A stretch of DNA of 64,000 nt from Pseudomonas viridiflava (lineage in GTDB: Bacteria; Pseudomonadota; Gammaproteobacteria; Pseudomonadales; Pseudomonadaceae), in assembly GCF_900582195.1 (NCBI RefSeq), contig NZ_UTHA01000171.1, positions 1 to 64,000 of the forward strand. Direction: 5' to 3'. The notes under the pieces were generated by a model. That model had not been told where the DNA came from, searched no databases, and saw nothing but the letters and a program-made list of their open reading frames with translations. The position numbers and the translations under genes were made by a program. Shown in pieces: positions 42,513 through 51,489 of this stretch (positions are counted from its first letter, which is position 1; every line of letters begins with the position of its first letter).

Positions 42513-44578
42513 AAATACTGATGATTGATAACTTCGACTCCTTTACCCATAACATCGCCCAATATCTTTTCGAGGTAACGGGGGTATCTGCAGACATCGT
42601 AAAGAACTCTGTTTCCTACAGCGAACTGGGCATCGAACGATATGACGCTGTGGTGTTGTCGCCGGGCCCCGGACATCCTGCCGAAGAGGAGGATTTCGGT
42701 GTCTGCGGTAGTGTCATTTTGCATTCTCCTGTACCGATACTTGGTATATGCCTGGGGCATCAGGGTATTGCACAATTCCTTGGCGGTTCTGTCGGGCATG
42801 CCCCAAGTCCTGTGCATGGCTATCGCAGCCCCATTACGCATACAGGTAAAGGGCTTTTTCGGGACTTGCCCGAACAGTTTGATGTGGTCAGGTACCACTC
42901 GTTGATGTGCACAAGTTTGCCATTAGAGCTTCAATGCACAGCCTGGACGCCCGAAGGCGTGGTAATGGCAATCGAGCACATCACTCGGCCTATATGGGGC
43001 GTGCAATTCCACCCGGAGTCCATTGATTCGGAGTATGGGCATGCGTTACTGAGCAACTTCATACGCATGGCGCTTGAACACAATGTCAGTGTGAGAAGTC
43101 GGCTGGAGTCCGATACGGAATGCGCTTCGTCAAAAAGCGCCTATGTCGCGGTGGGGGGCGAGCTGAATATGCAGCTCGCGTACCGCGAGCTGCCCGAAAA
43201 CATGGATCCCCAGGCGGTATTTTCGTCCCTTTATGCAAATGACCGTTTCGCGTTCTGGCTGGACAGCGAAAAGTCGGAGAGACCGAATGCTCGTTACTCG
43301 ATCATGGGCAGTGGGGAGGGGCAGGGCGCTATAAGGCTTGATTACAATGTCACTGATGAATACCTGACACTCGATGGGCCAAAAGGCAAAAAAAGTATCA
43401 AAGGCGACTTTTTCACCTTGGTTGCACAGATTTTTGAAGCCGTTCAGATCGCCACTCCACAGTACTTACCATTTGGTTTCAAGGGAGGTTTTGTCGGTTA
43501 CCTGGGATATGAGTTGAAAGCACTGACCGGAGGAGGAAAGACCTATCGGTCGAGTCATCCGGATGCGGCATTCATGTTTGCGCCGCACTTTCTGGTCTTC
43601 GATCATCAGGACGGTAAAGCTTATCAGTGCATGATCACTGCCACGGGAGAGGCGGGCGTTTGGCCGGCGCTGCCTCGCATCGCCGAGCTTGTAGAAACGC
43701 CCGCCCTTTTTGGTGAAAAGTTCGTTCCTGGGGCTGTAGATCAACTAAAGCTTTCACTTGATGATGGACCGGATGATTACATTGCCAAGATCACTCAGTC
43801 GCTGCAGTACATTACCGATGGCGAGTCTTACGAGATTTGTCTGACTAATCGCGCAAAAATGGCATACGACGGTGTTCCATTGAGTGCTTACAAGCGAATG
43901 CGTCATGCCAGCCCCGTACCTTATGGGGCATATCTTTCATTTGCGCAGTTCTCGGTGCTCAGTGCATCGCCGGAGACTTTTCTCAGAATTGATGACAGCG
44001 GGATGATCGAGTCCCGCCCAATCAAAGGAACGAGGCCGCGCAGCAAGCTGCCTTTTGAAGACCAGAGGCTGCGTGATGAGCTTCAGGTTTCATCTAAGGA
44101 CAGAGCAGAGAACCTGATGATTGTCGATCTGGTCCGCCATGACTTGAATCAGGTGTGTCGTCCAGGAAGCGTACATGTGCCCGAGATTTTCTCGGTCGAA
44201 AGCTTCTCGTCGGTACATCAACTGGTTTCCACAGTTCGCGGTCACCTTAGATCTGAAGTGGCAACGCTTGAGGCGATTCGCGCCTGTTTTCCGGGTGGCT
44301 CTATGACCGGAGCACCTAAGAAGCGCACGATGGAAATCATTGACGTGTTGGAATCCTCGGCACGAGGTATCTATTCTGGCGCTTTGGGATGGTTATCTTT
44401 CAGTGGTGCTGCAGAGCTCAGCATTGTCATACGCACAGCGGTTGTCCAGGACGGCGAGGCGACCTTCGGTATTGGCGGTGCGATCGTTGCACACTCTGAT
44501 CCGCAACAGGAACTTGAAGAGACATTGGTCAAGGCTAGCGTGCCTTACTACAGTTTTATCGCAGGGAGCGAAGCGTGA
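42509..44578 (+). CDS. papA: 4-amino-4-deoxychorismate synthase, fused amidotransferase-synthase (PapA-like)
   Basis: The 689-aa fusion has a glutamine amidotransferase half (PabA-like, residues 1-195) with Cys81 in G-I-C-L-G-H-Q-G and His168/Glu170 in H-P-E. The second half is a chorismate-binding domain (about 205-689). The diagnostic P-I-K-G-T motif with its Lys nucleophile marks aminodeoxychorismate synthases, whereas anthranilate synthases have P-I-A-G-T. G-S-M-T-G-A-P-K-K is also present. It supplies 4-amino-4-deoxychorismate for the cluster, in place of a folate role. Coupled starts and stops with papB and papC support one operon. Confidence 0.9.
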   Translation: MKILMIDNFDSFTHNIAQYLFEVTGVSADIVKNSVSYSELGIERYDAVVLSPGPGHPAEEEDFGVCGSVILHSPVPILGICLGHQGIAQFLGGSVGHAPSPVHGYRSPITHTGKGLFRDLPEQFDVVRYHSLMCTSLPLELQCTAWTPEGVVMAIEHITRPIWGVQFHPESIDSEYGHALLSNFIRMALEHNVSVRSRLESDTECASSKSAYVAVGGELNMQLAYRELPENMDPQAVFSSLYANDRFAFWLDSEKSERPNARYSIMGSGEGQGAIRLDYNVTDEYLTLDGPKGKKSIKGDFFTLVAQIFEAVQIATPQYLPFGFKGGFVGYLGYELKALTGGGKTYRSSHPDAAFMFAPHFLVFDHQDGKAYQCMITATGEAGVWPALPRIAELVETPALFGEKFVPGAVDQLKLSLDDGPDDYIAKITQSLQYITDGESYEICLTNRAKMAYDGVPLSAYKRMRHASPVPYGAYLSFAQFSVLSASPETFLRIDDSGMIESRPIKGTRPRSKLPFEDQRLRDELQVSSKDRAENLMIVDLVRHDLNQVCRPGSVHVPEIFSVESFSSVHQLVSTVRGHLRSEVATLEAIRACFPGGSMTGAPKKRTMEIIDVLESSARGIYSGALGWLSFSGAAELSIVIRTAVVQDGEATFGIGGAIVAHSDPQQELEETLVKASVPYYSFIAGSEA

Positions 44579-45447
44579 TGAACGACACGGTAGTCGTGCT
44601 GGGTGGTGCGGGGCTGGTGGGGGCCCTCTTCACCCGCATACTTATGCAATACGGATGCAATGTCCGCGTGGTGGATCGTAGGCCTCCAGAACAGCCCAGT
44701 GTTTTTCATGAGGTCGATGTCACCAACCCGTTCAGTAATACCGAACACATTTTTGAAGGGGCGACGGCGGTTGTTTTTGCTTTGCCGGAAAGTGTGGCGA
44801 TTCGGTCAATACCTTGGGTGCTTGGGGCTGTTTCGAGCAATGTTTTATTTGTTCCGACTTGTTCTGTTCAGGATCCCTTTTACCGAGCTCTGAAGAATGA
44901 GTCTCCTCAACAGCCCTTTGTCGGGATTAACCCGATGTTTTCACCCAAGCTTTCCGTTCAGGGGCGTACCGTTGCTGTTTGCTTGGATACGGAGGATTCG
45001 CCTTCAACCTTTATCGAGCAGTACCTGCTCGGCGCAGGAATGAAGATCAAGCGAATGACGCCTGTTGCGCACGACGAACTGATGGCGCTTTGTCAGGCGT
45101 TACCTCACGCCGCAATTCTTGGCTTTGGCCTTGCGTTGTCCAAGTGCTCACTGGACCTTGAGAGCGCGCTGGAAGTGATGCCGCCACCTATGCGTACCAT
45201 GATGGCGTTGTTGTCTCGCGTATTGGTGAATCCACCCGAAGTTTATTGGGATATTCAGCTGGAAAATGACCACGCCATCAAACAGCGTGAGGCGTTGGCA
45301 GAGGGAATGAAGCGCTTGATGGAGAGTGTTCGTAGCCAAGATTACGATGGATTTAGCAATGATCTGCAAGGTGTTTCAAATGCATTGGGTCGTCGTTTGA
45401 ATTCGGGGGCAGTCGATTGTCAGCACGTGTTTTCACTGCTGAACTGA
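44578..45447 (+). CDS. papC: 4-amino-4-deoxyprephenate dehydrogenase (PapC-like, TyrA fold)
   Basis: The 289-aa protein has an N-terminal Rossmann domain V-V-V-L-G-G-A-G-L-V-G-A-L-F and downstream G-I-N-P-M-F-S-P, comparable to the prephenate dehydrogenase H-P-M-F-G-P segment, here with Asn in place of the usual His. A C-terminal helical dimerisation domain follows. The proposed reaction is NAD-dependent oxidative decarboxylation of 4-amino-4-deoxyprephenate to 4-aminophenylpyruvate. A cellular aminotransferase would then give 4-aminophenylalanine, as no aminotransferase gene is in the cluster. The start overlaps the papA stop by one base. Confidence 0.82.
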   Translation: MNDTVVVLGGAGLVGALFTRILMQYGCNVRVVDRRPPEQPSVFHEVDVTNPFSNTEHIFEGATAVVFALPESVAIRSIPWVLGAVSSNVLFVPTCSVQDPFYRALKNESPQQPFVGINPMFSPKLSVQGRTVAVCLDTEDSPSTFIEQYLLGAGMKIKRMTPVAHDELMALCQALPHAAILGFGLALSKCSLDLESALEVMPPPMRTMMALLSRVLVNPPEVYWDIQLENDHAIKQREALAEGMKRLMESVRSQDYDGFSNDLQGVSNALGRRLNSGAVDCQHVFSLLN

Positions 45448-45543
45448 TCCATGTACGCCAGGGAAGTGCGTAGGAAAACGTTTCACTGGGGGAGTATGAA
45501 GAGTGCCCTGTGAAACACTCTTTTTGTCTAAGGAGTTTTATCC

Positions 45544-47070
45544 GTGGCATTAACAAATGAGTCTACCCGCAGTAACGCATCAAGGCGCTGGTTCGGCCTC
45601 GGCGTGTTGATGTTGCCAGTGCTACTGGTAACCGTTGATAACACCGTACTGGGTTTCGCATTACCCAAAATCGCCGAAGCTTTGCGCCCAAGTGCCAGTC
45701 AACAACTGTGGATGATCGACGCCTACTCGTTGGTGCTCGCCGGACTGCTGGTGTCCATGGGAAGTCTGGGAGATCGGGTCGGGCACCGCAAGTTGCTGCT
45801 TATCGGCTCGCTCGGATTTGCTGTGGTATCGGTGCTGACCGCCTATTCTGAGACGGCCTTGCAGTTGATTATCGGGCGTGCCTGCATGGGGATTTTCGGG
45901 GCGATGCTGATGCCTTCCACATTGGCATTGATACGTTCGGTGTTTGAGGATCGAGAGGAGCGCAGGCTGGCTGTCGCGATCTGGGCCACGACATTGACCG
46001 TCGGTTCGGCTCTGGGGCCTTTGGTGGGCGGAGTGTTGCTGCAGTTCTTTGATTGGGGCGCGATTTTTCTGTTGGCGGTACCCGTTCTGATTCCGCTGTT
46101 GGTGTTGGGTCCGCTATTGCTTCCTGAGTCGGAGCGTGATGCATCTGGGCCGTTGGATCCGATCAGCATTCTTCAGTCGATGGCCGCCTTGGGCGGCATC
46201 GTTTACGGCATCAAGCATGCCGCCAGTGAAGGTGTTGACGGGGTCGTACTGGGGGCCTTTCTGGTCGGCGTATTGGCAGGCTGGATGTTTGTCCGGCGCC
46301 AGTTACGTCTTCCTGTGCCGCTGATGGATATGACTCTGTTCCGCAACGGGACTTTTAGCGGGTCTGTTCTGATCAATTTGATGAGTCTTGCGTTCCTCGT
46401 TGGTTTTGTTTTCTTCACCACTCAGTTTTTGCAGATTGTCCTGCAGATGTCGCCTTTGAGTGCGAGCCTAGCGTTGGTGCCGGGCCAAATCATGGCGATT
46501 GTGGTGGGAATGGCGGTCGTCCCGGTCGCTCAGCGTATGCCTGTGCATGTGCTGATACCGATTCTGGTGGCCTTCGCCGCTGTGGCGTTTTTACTCGTGG
46601 CCAGCGTGGGCAGTAGTCTTGCGGTATTGGTTGCGGCGTTCGCGTTGCTGAATATCGGAGTAGGCGCGATCGCTACGGTTTCCAATGACGTGATTTTGTC
46701 GGCGGCGCCCCCAGCTAAGGCCGGTGCAGCTTCCGCTATCAGTGAAACAGCCTATGAGGTAGGCGTCGTTTTGGGGACGACCCTGCTTGGTGGCCTGGTT
46801 ACGGCTCACTATCGCGCAGACTTGCAGCTTCCAGCGTTTTTGAGCGATCCCCAGACGATGCTGGCAAGTGAAACGCTGGCTGGCGCTCATCATGTGGCGA
46901 TGGGGTTGGCGGGGGATCAAGCGCAACAGTTAATGCAGCAGGCGGGAAGTGCATTTGAAGGCGGAATTGCATTGGTATCGTGGGTCGCTTTCGGTTTGGC
47001 ATTCATAGCAGTTTTGATCGCCTGGCGTACGCTGCGGTTACCAAAGGCTCAGTCCGCAGAATGTCACTGA
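45544..47070 (+). CDS. MFS exporter, DHA2 (14-TM) family
   Basis: The 508-aa protein is very hydrophobic, with about 14 helices. It has the DHA2 motif T-V-D-N-T-V-L-G-F-A-L-P near residue 30, G-D-R-V-G-H-R-K (motif A) near residue 80 and G-S-A-L-G-P-L-V-G-G (motif C, typical of antiporters). It resembles SmvA/QacA/EmrB drug exporters. GTG start with AAGGAG eight bases ahead. It is the last gene of the cluster, 96 bases after papC, and probably exports the product or confers self-resistance. Confidence 0.85.
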   Translation: MALTNESTRSNASRRWFGLGVLMLPVLLVTVDNTVLGFALPKIAEALRPSASQQLWMIDAYSLVLAGLLVSMGSLGDRVGHRKLLLIGSLGFAVVSVLTAYSETALQLIIGRACMGIFGAMLMPSTLALIRSVFEDREERRLAVAIWATTLTVGSALGPLVGGVLLQFFDWGAIFLLAVPVLIPLLVLGPLLLPESERDASGPLDPISILQSMAALGGIVYGIKHAASEGVDGVVLGAFLVGVLAGWMFVRRQLRLPVPLMDMTLFRNGTFSGSVLINLMSLAFLVGFVFFTTQFLQIVLQMSPLSASLALVPGQIMAIVVGMAVVPVAQRMPVHVLIPILVAFAAVAFLLVASVGSSLAVLVAAFALLNIGVGAIATVSNDVILSAAPPAKAGAASAISETAYEVGVVLGTTLLGGLVTAHYRADLQLPAFLSDPQTMLASETLAGAHHVAMGLAGDQAQQLMQQAGSAFEGGIALVSWVAFGLAFIAVLIAWRTLRLPKAQSAECH

Positions 47071-47176
47071 GCAAAAGCTTGCTGCTCGAACCCTTGGCAT
47101 TGGTCATCGACATAACGGCAGAGGCTTGCTCAATGAGCATCTGCAGGTATGCTGATCCCCTGCCGAGGAGATAGAG

Positions 47177-48535
47177 ATGGCCTACGATTTTGACCTTTAT
47201 GTGATTGGTGCCGGTTCCGGCGGTGTGCGTGCTGCGCGTTTTGCGGCCGGTTTTGGTGCGAAAGTGGCGGTGGCGGAAAGCCGTTATCTGGGCGGGACCT
47301 GCGTCAATGTCGGCTGTGTGCCGAAAAAGCTGCTGGTGTACGGCGCGCATTTCGCCGAAGACTTCGAGCAGGCGTCCGGTTTTGGCTGGAGCCTGGGTGA
47401 GGCGAATTTCGATTGGGCGACGTTGATCGCCAACAAGGATCGCGAGATCAATCGCCTCAACGGCATTTATCGCAATCTGCTGGTCAACAGTGGTGTGACC
47501 TTGCATGAAGCGCACGCGAAGATCGTTGGCCCGCATGAAGTCGAAGTGAATGGCGAGCGTTTTACAGCGAAGAGCATTCTGATCGCCACCGGTGGCTGGC
47601 CGCAGATTCCGGAGATTCCGGGGCGCGAGCACGCGATCGGTTCCAATGAGGCGTTCTTCCTCAAAGAGCTGCCAAAGCGTGTGCTGGTGGTTGGCGGTGG
47701 TTATATCGCGGTCGAGTTCGCCGGGATTTTCCACGGCCTCGGCGCGAACACCACGCTGTTGTATCGCGGTGATCTGTTCCTGCGCGGTTTCGATGGTTCG
47801 GTGCGCAAGCACTTGCAGGAAGAACTGACCAAGCGTGGCTTGGATCTGCAATTCAATGCCGACATCGCGCGTATCGACAAGCAGGCCGACGGCAGCTTGA
47901 AGGCCACGCTTAAAGATGGTCGTGAGCTTGAGGCGGATTGCATTTTCTACGCCACTGGCCGGCGCCCGATGCTCGACAATCTGGGGCTGGAAAACACCGA
48001 TGTGCAGCTTACCGACAAAGGCTTCATCAAAGTCGACGAGCAGTACCAAACCAGTGAGCCGTCAATTCTGGCGCTTGGCGATGTCATCGGTCGTGTGCAA
48101 CTGACGCCTGTGGCTCTGGCAGAAGGCATGGCTGTAGCGCGTCGTCTGTTCAAGCCCGAGCAATACCGTCCGGTGGATTACAAGATGATCCCGACGGCGG
48201 TATTCAGCCTGCCGAACATCGGCACGGTTGGTTTGACCGAAGAAGAAGCGCGTGAAGCCGGCCACGATGTGGTGATCTTCGAAAGCCGTTTCCGACCGAT
48301 GAAGTTGACCCTGACCGAGTGCCAGGAAAAAACCCTGATGAAGCTGGTAGTCGACGGCAAGACCGACAAAGTCCTCGGCTGCCACATGGTCGGCCCGGAC
48401 GCTGGCGAGATCGTTCAGGGCTTGGCGATTGCGTTGAAGGCTGGCGCGACCAAGCGTGACTTCGACGACACGATCGGGGTGCACCCGACGGCCGCCGAAG
48501 AGTTTGTCACCATGCGGACGCCGGTCGGCGCTTAA
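47177..48535 (+). CDS. gor: Glutathione reductase
   Basis: The 452-aa flavoprotein disulfide reductase has the FAD motif V-I-G-A-G-S-G-G-V. The redox-active pair Cys42/Cys47 lies in G-G-T-C-V-N-V-G-C-V-P-K-K. The NADPH-binding G-G-G-Y-I-A-V-E-F-A-G and the C-terminal H-P-T-A-A-E-E with the catalytic His-Glu pair are also present. The length and the T-C-V-N-V-G-C motif separate it from dihydrolipoyl dehydrogenase. GAGGAG precedes ATG. Its stop codon overlaps that of the convergent KfrA-like gene. Confidence 0.95.
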   Translation: MAYDFDLYVIGAGSGGVRAARFAAGFGAKVAVAESRYLGGTCVNVGCVPKKLLVYGAHFAEDFEQASGFGWSLGEANFDWATLIANKDREINRLNGIYRNLLVNSGVTLHEAHAKIVGPHEVEVNGERFTAKSILIATGGWPQIPEIPGREHAIGSNEAFFLKELPKRVLVVGGGYIAVEFAGIFHGLGANTTLLYRGDLFLRGFDGSVRKHLQEELTKRGLDLQFNADIARIDKQADGSLKATLKDGRELEADCIFYATGRRPMLDNLGLENTDVQLTDKGFIKVDEQYQTSEPSILALGDVIGRVQLTPVALAEGMAVARRLFKPEQYRPVDYKMIPTAVFSLPNIGTVGLTEEEAREAGHDVVIFESRFRPMKLTLTECQEKTLMKLVVDGKTDKVLGCHMVGPDAGEIVQGLAIALKAGATKRDFDDTIGVHPTAAEEFVTMRTPVGA

Positions 48536-49548
48536 GCGTCTTTCGGCTTGGCTGAGTCTGGCGCTGCCGCAACGGTAGCCGCCAGACGCTGGCTTTCTTC
48601 CAGGCTTGCCTGGGCCTTGTTCAATTCCTTTTCCAGTGACTGGTTGAGCAGCGTCTGCTCCTCGACGCCCTGTTTGAGTGTCTGACTTTCCAGGGTGGCC
48701 AGGCGCAGGCGTTCCTGGAGGAGGGTGCGTTCGCTGTCGACGCGGGCCGCTTGCTCAAGCAGTTGATCCTGACGCTGATTACTCTGCTTGAGCTGATCCT
48801 GCAGCAGACTCAGTTCGCGCTGCGTGCCACGGTTTTCCGTGAGCAGGCGTTCGTTGTCGCGGTGCAGTTGCGTGATCTCGTCCTGACGAACCAGTGCGCT
48901 TTGCTGCGCCTGACGCAGTTCGGCCTGAATCTGCTGCACCTGCGCTTCGTGGCGGCTCTGTTCCTGCTCGCGCTGCTCTTTGCTGGCGTTGCGGTAGTGC
49001 TCGAGTGCATCGCGCGCGTGCAGGTGTTTTTCTTCCAGCGAACGGATCTGTTCCTCCTTGTCCTGCAGGCGCAATTCAAAGTCGGCCAGTGCTTGATTGA
49101 GGCCGGCATTGCGGGTCTGCTCGGTTTGCAGCATTGATCGGGTGTTGTTCAGGGCTTCGGACTCGCGCTCCAGCGCTGCGCCTTGAATGTCGTGCTCCTG
49201 TTCGAGCTTTTCCAGCGCCTGGCGCGTTTGTTTCAGTTCCGACTCCAGTGCTTCGCGCTGCTCCTCGAACTGCTCGCGGGCCTGCTCGATAGGCTCTTGC
49301 GCCTGTTCTTTGAGGCGTTGGGCGAGGCGCGAGACGAGGGCGGTCAACTCTTCATCGATAGGCTCTGCCGAAGCTTCAATGGGCTGCGCGCCGTCATCCA
49401 GCTCTTTCAGATAACGATGGATCGTGGTTTTCGAGCCGGTGTTGCCCATTTCAATGCGTACTGCATCGATGCTCGGATGTTCTCCACGGGCGAGGATTGC
49501 TGTGCGCGCGATCTGCACCAGTGCTTTGGTAATGCCGCCACGGGCCAT
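48532..49548 (-). CDS. KfrA-like DNA-binding coiled-coil protein
   Basis: The 338-aa protein has an N-terminal helix-turn-helix of KfrA_N type (G-N-T-G-S-K-T-T-I-H-R-Y-L near residue 35). Most of the rest, about residues 75-320, is a Gln/Glu/Arg/Leu-rich coiled coil. KfrA proteins of plasmids bind DNA next to their own promoter and form long dimers. This one is chromosomal and divergently transcribed from a tyrosine recombinase. GTAC-type repeats lie within 20-55 bases of its start. A DNA-architectural or autoregulatory role is inferred. Confidence 0.78.
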   Translation of the reverse strand: MARGGITKALVQIARTAILARGEHPSIDAVRIEMGNTGSKTTIHRYLKELDDGAQPIEASAEPIDEELTALVSRLAQRLKEQAQEPIEQAREQFEEQREALESELKQTRQALEKLEQEHDIQGAALERESEALNNTRSMLQTEQTRNAGLNQALADFELRLQDKEEQIRSLEEKHLHARDALEHYRNASKEQREQEQSRHEAQVQQIQAELRQAQQSALVRQDEITQLHRDNERLLTENRGTQRELSLLQDQLKQSNQRQDQLLEQAARVDSERTLLQERLRLATLESQTLKQGVEEQTLLNQSLEKELNKAQASLEESQRLAATVAAAPDSAKPKDA

Positions 49549-49566
49549 GTGAACTCCTACGGTTAC

Positions 49567-49602
49567 GTACTGTGGTACATGCCACTAAAGTACGCAGTGT
49601 AC
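49567..49602. promoter_or_regulatory. Candidate operator: two GTAC-N4/5-GTAC repeats
   Basis: GTAC-N4-GTAC (49567-49578) and GTAC-N5-GTAC (49590-49602) lie 23 bases apart, about two helical turns, in the intergenic region between the KfrA-like gene and the recombinase gene. Their spacing and symmetry suggest a dimer-binding operator, probably for the KfrA-like protein. Not tested. Confidence 0.4.
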
Positions 49603-49725
49603 CATTTCAAAAATAAAGATAAACCGTTGATAATCAAGGCGCGGGATATACTGGTATTACCCAGTGTCAGGCGGCAAAATGCGCATCTGCATCCCCGTAT
49701 CAGTACGCCAGCGAGAAAACTGCCC

Positions 49726-50664
49726 ATGAGCGATCTGGATCGCTATCTGCAAGCCGCCACCCGTGACAACACCCGCCGTAGCTATCGCGCGGCCATTGAG
49801 CATTTCGAAGTGAAGTGGGGCGGGTTCTTGCCGGCGACGGCCGACAGCGTCGCGCGGTATCTGGTGGCGCACGCCGAGGAGCTGTCGATCAATACGTTGA
49901 AACTGCGTCTGTCGGCGCTGGCGCAATGGCACAACAGCCAAGGGTTCGCCGACCCGACCAAGGCGCCGGTGGTGCGCAAGGTGTTCAAAGGGATTCGCGC
50001 GTTGCACCCGGCGCAGGAGAAACAAGCCGAACCGTTGCAGTTGCAGGATCTACAGCGAGTGATTGACTGGCTTGAACATGAAGTACAAACCGCTAGAGAG
50101 CAGCAGGACCGGCCACTATTCCTCAAGGCTTACCGCGACCGCGCCTTGATTCTGCTGGGATTCTGGCGCGGCTTCCGCAGCGATGAGCTGTGCCGTTTGC
50201 AGATCGAGCATGTGCAGGCGCACGCCGGCAGCGGTATCACGCTGTATCTACCGCGCAGCAAAGGCGATCGGGAAAACCTCGGGCAGACCTATCAGGCCCC
50301 GGCGCTGCTCAAGCTGTGCCCGGTGCAGGCCTACATCGACTGGATCACCGAGGCGGCGCTGGTGCGTGGCCCGGTTTTTCGCAGCATCGACCGCTGGGGC
50401 AATCTGAACGAGGAGGGGCTGCACGCCAACAGCATCATTCCGTTACTGCGCCAGGCCTTGCAGCGTGCGGGCATTGCCGCCGAAAACTACACCAGCCATT
50501 CCCTGCGTCGTGGCTTTGCCACTTGGGCGCATCAAAGTGGCTGGGATCTGAAATCGTTGATGAGTTATGTCGGCTGGAAGGATATGAAGTCCGCCATGCG
50601 CTATGTTGAAGCCAGCCCATTCCAGGGAATGGCTCGGATTACGGATAAACCGGCTACGTCGTAG
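49726..50664 (+). CDS. Tyrosine recombinase/phage-type integrase (orphan)
   Basis: The 312-aa recombinase starts at M-S-D-L-D-R-Y-L. An N-terminal SAM-like core-binding domain (residues 1-100) precedes the catalytic domain. The tetrad residues are visible as Arg in W-R-G-F-R-S-D-E-L, H-S-L-R-R-G (His-x-x-Arg) and a final Tyr in M-R-Y-V-E-A. A His/Trp segment, G-W-K-D-M, precedes that Tyr. No excisionase, phage genes or att repeats flank it. It forms a divergent pair with the KfrA-like gene, so a domesticated function is likely. Confidence 0.85.
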   Translation: MSDLDRYLQAATRDNTRRSYRAAIEHFEVKWGGFLPATADSVARYLVAHAEELSINTLKLRLSALAQWHNSQGFADPTKAPVVRKVFKGIRALHPAQEKQAEPLQLQDLQRVIDWLEHEVQTAREQQDRPLFLKAYRDRALILLGFWRGFRSDELCRLQIEHVQAHAGSGITLYLPRSKGDRENLGQTYQAPALLKLCPVQAYIDWITEAALVRGPVFRSIDRWGNLNEEGLHANSIIPLLRQALQRAGIAAENYTSHSLRRGFATWAHQSGWDLKSLMSYVGWKDMKSAMRYVEASPFQGMARITDKPATS

Positions 50665-50801
50665 AGATCGTTTTCTTCTATTAATACAGTCAGCTAATAG
50701 CGAAAACAAATCAGCAGCATCAGGTTTGCCAATGAGCCATCCGTCGAGTGAGTGGGTAGGATTCACCCATCAACTTCATAACCCCTGACGGAGAGTCATC
50801 A

Positions 50802-51365
50802 ATGCCTATCATCAACAGCCAAGTAAAACCGTTCAAAGCTACCGCGTTCAAAAACGGCGACTTCGTTCAAGTCTCGGACGCTGACCTGAAAGGCAAGTGG
50901 TCGGTCGTGTTCTTCTACCCAGCCGACTTCACCTTCGTTTGCCCAACCGAGCTGGAAGACCTGGCTGACAACTACGCTGCCTTCCAGAAACTGGGCGTAG
51001 AAATCTACAGCGTTTCCACCGACACCCACTTTGCCCACGCTGCCTGGCACAACACTTCGCCAGCCATCGGCAAAATCGAATACACCATGATCGGCGACCC
51101 GACCCACGCCATCTCCCGTAACTTCGATGTGTTGATCGAAGAAGTTGGTCTGGCTGACCGTGGCACCTTCGTGATCAACCCTGAAGGCCAGATCAAAATC
51201 GTTGAACTGAACGATGGCGGCGTTGGCCGTGACGCTTCCGAGCTGCTGCGCAAGATCAAGGCTGCTCAGTACGTTGCTGCTCACCCAGGCGAAGTTTGCC
51301 CAGCCAAGTGGAAAGAAGGCGAGGCCACTCTGGCTCCGTCCCTGGACCTGGTCGGCAAGATCTAA
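50802..51365 (+). CDS. ahpC: Alkyl hydroperoxide reductase subunit C (peroxiredoxin)
   Basis: The 187-aa 2-Cys peroxiredoxin has peroxidatic Cys47 in F-T-F-V-C-P-T-E and resolving Cys166 in G-E-V-C-P-A-K-W. It reduces H2O2 and organic peroxides and is recycled by AhpF, encoded 124 bases downstream. GGAGAG lies seven bases before ATG. Codon use is strongly biased, as in abundant proteins. An OxyR site is expected upstream but could not be assigned confidently. Confidence 0.97.
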   Translation: MPIINSQVKPFKATAFKNGDFVQVSDADLKGKWSVVFFYPADFTFVCPTELEDLADNYAAFQKLGVEIYSVSTDTHFAHAAWHNTSPAIGKIEYTMIGDPTHAISRNFDVLIEEVGLADRGTFVINPEGQIKIVELNDGGVGRDASELLRKIKAAQYVAAHPGEVCPAKWKEGEATLAPSLDLVGKI

Positions 51366-51430
51366 GTCTGTGACACGCAACTCAGGGCGGTACGCCGCAC
51401 CTTCTTAAGTACGCTGCACCGCCCAATAAA

Positions 51431-51463
51431 AATGCCCGGGCGAGTTTCGCTCGGGCTTTTTTT
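51431..51463 (+). terminator. Terminator after ahpC
   Basis: The GCCCGGGCGA/TCGCTCGGGC stem is followed by TTTTTTT. It lies between ahpC and ahpF and suggests that ahpF is partly or separately expressed. Confidence 0.85.
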
Positions 51464-51489
51464 CGCCTCAAATAAAGGAAATCGCCCGT

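Noticed and set aside
42509..44578. Anthranilate synthase (TrpE-TrpG fusion) for phenazine-type biosynthesis
   Set aside because: The P-I-K-G-T motif and adjacency to PapB- and PapC-like genes favour aminodeoxychorismate synthase.
47003..48049. Long open frame antisense to gor
   Set aside because: The sense strand encodes intact glutathione reductase. The antisense product has no family features.
49183..49725. N-terminal extension of the recombinase frame
   Set aside because: It is antisense to the KfrA-like coding region and precedes the conserved recombinase N-terminus. The ATG at 49726 is preferred.
50665..50801. OxyR operator upstream of ahpC
   Set aside because: ATAG/CTAT-like pieces occur but do not fit the four-box spacing well enough to call by eye.
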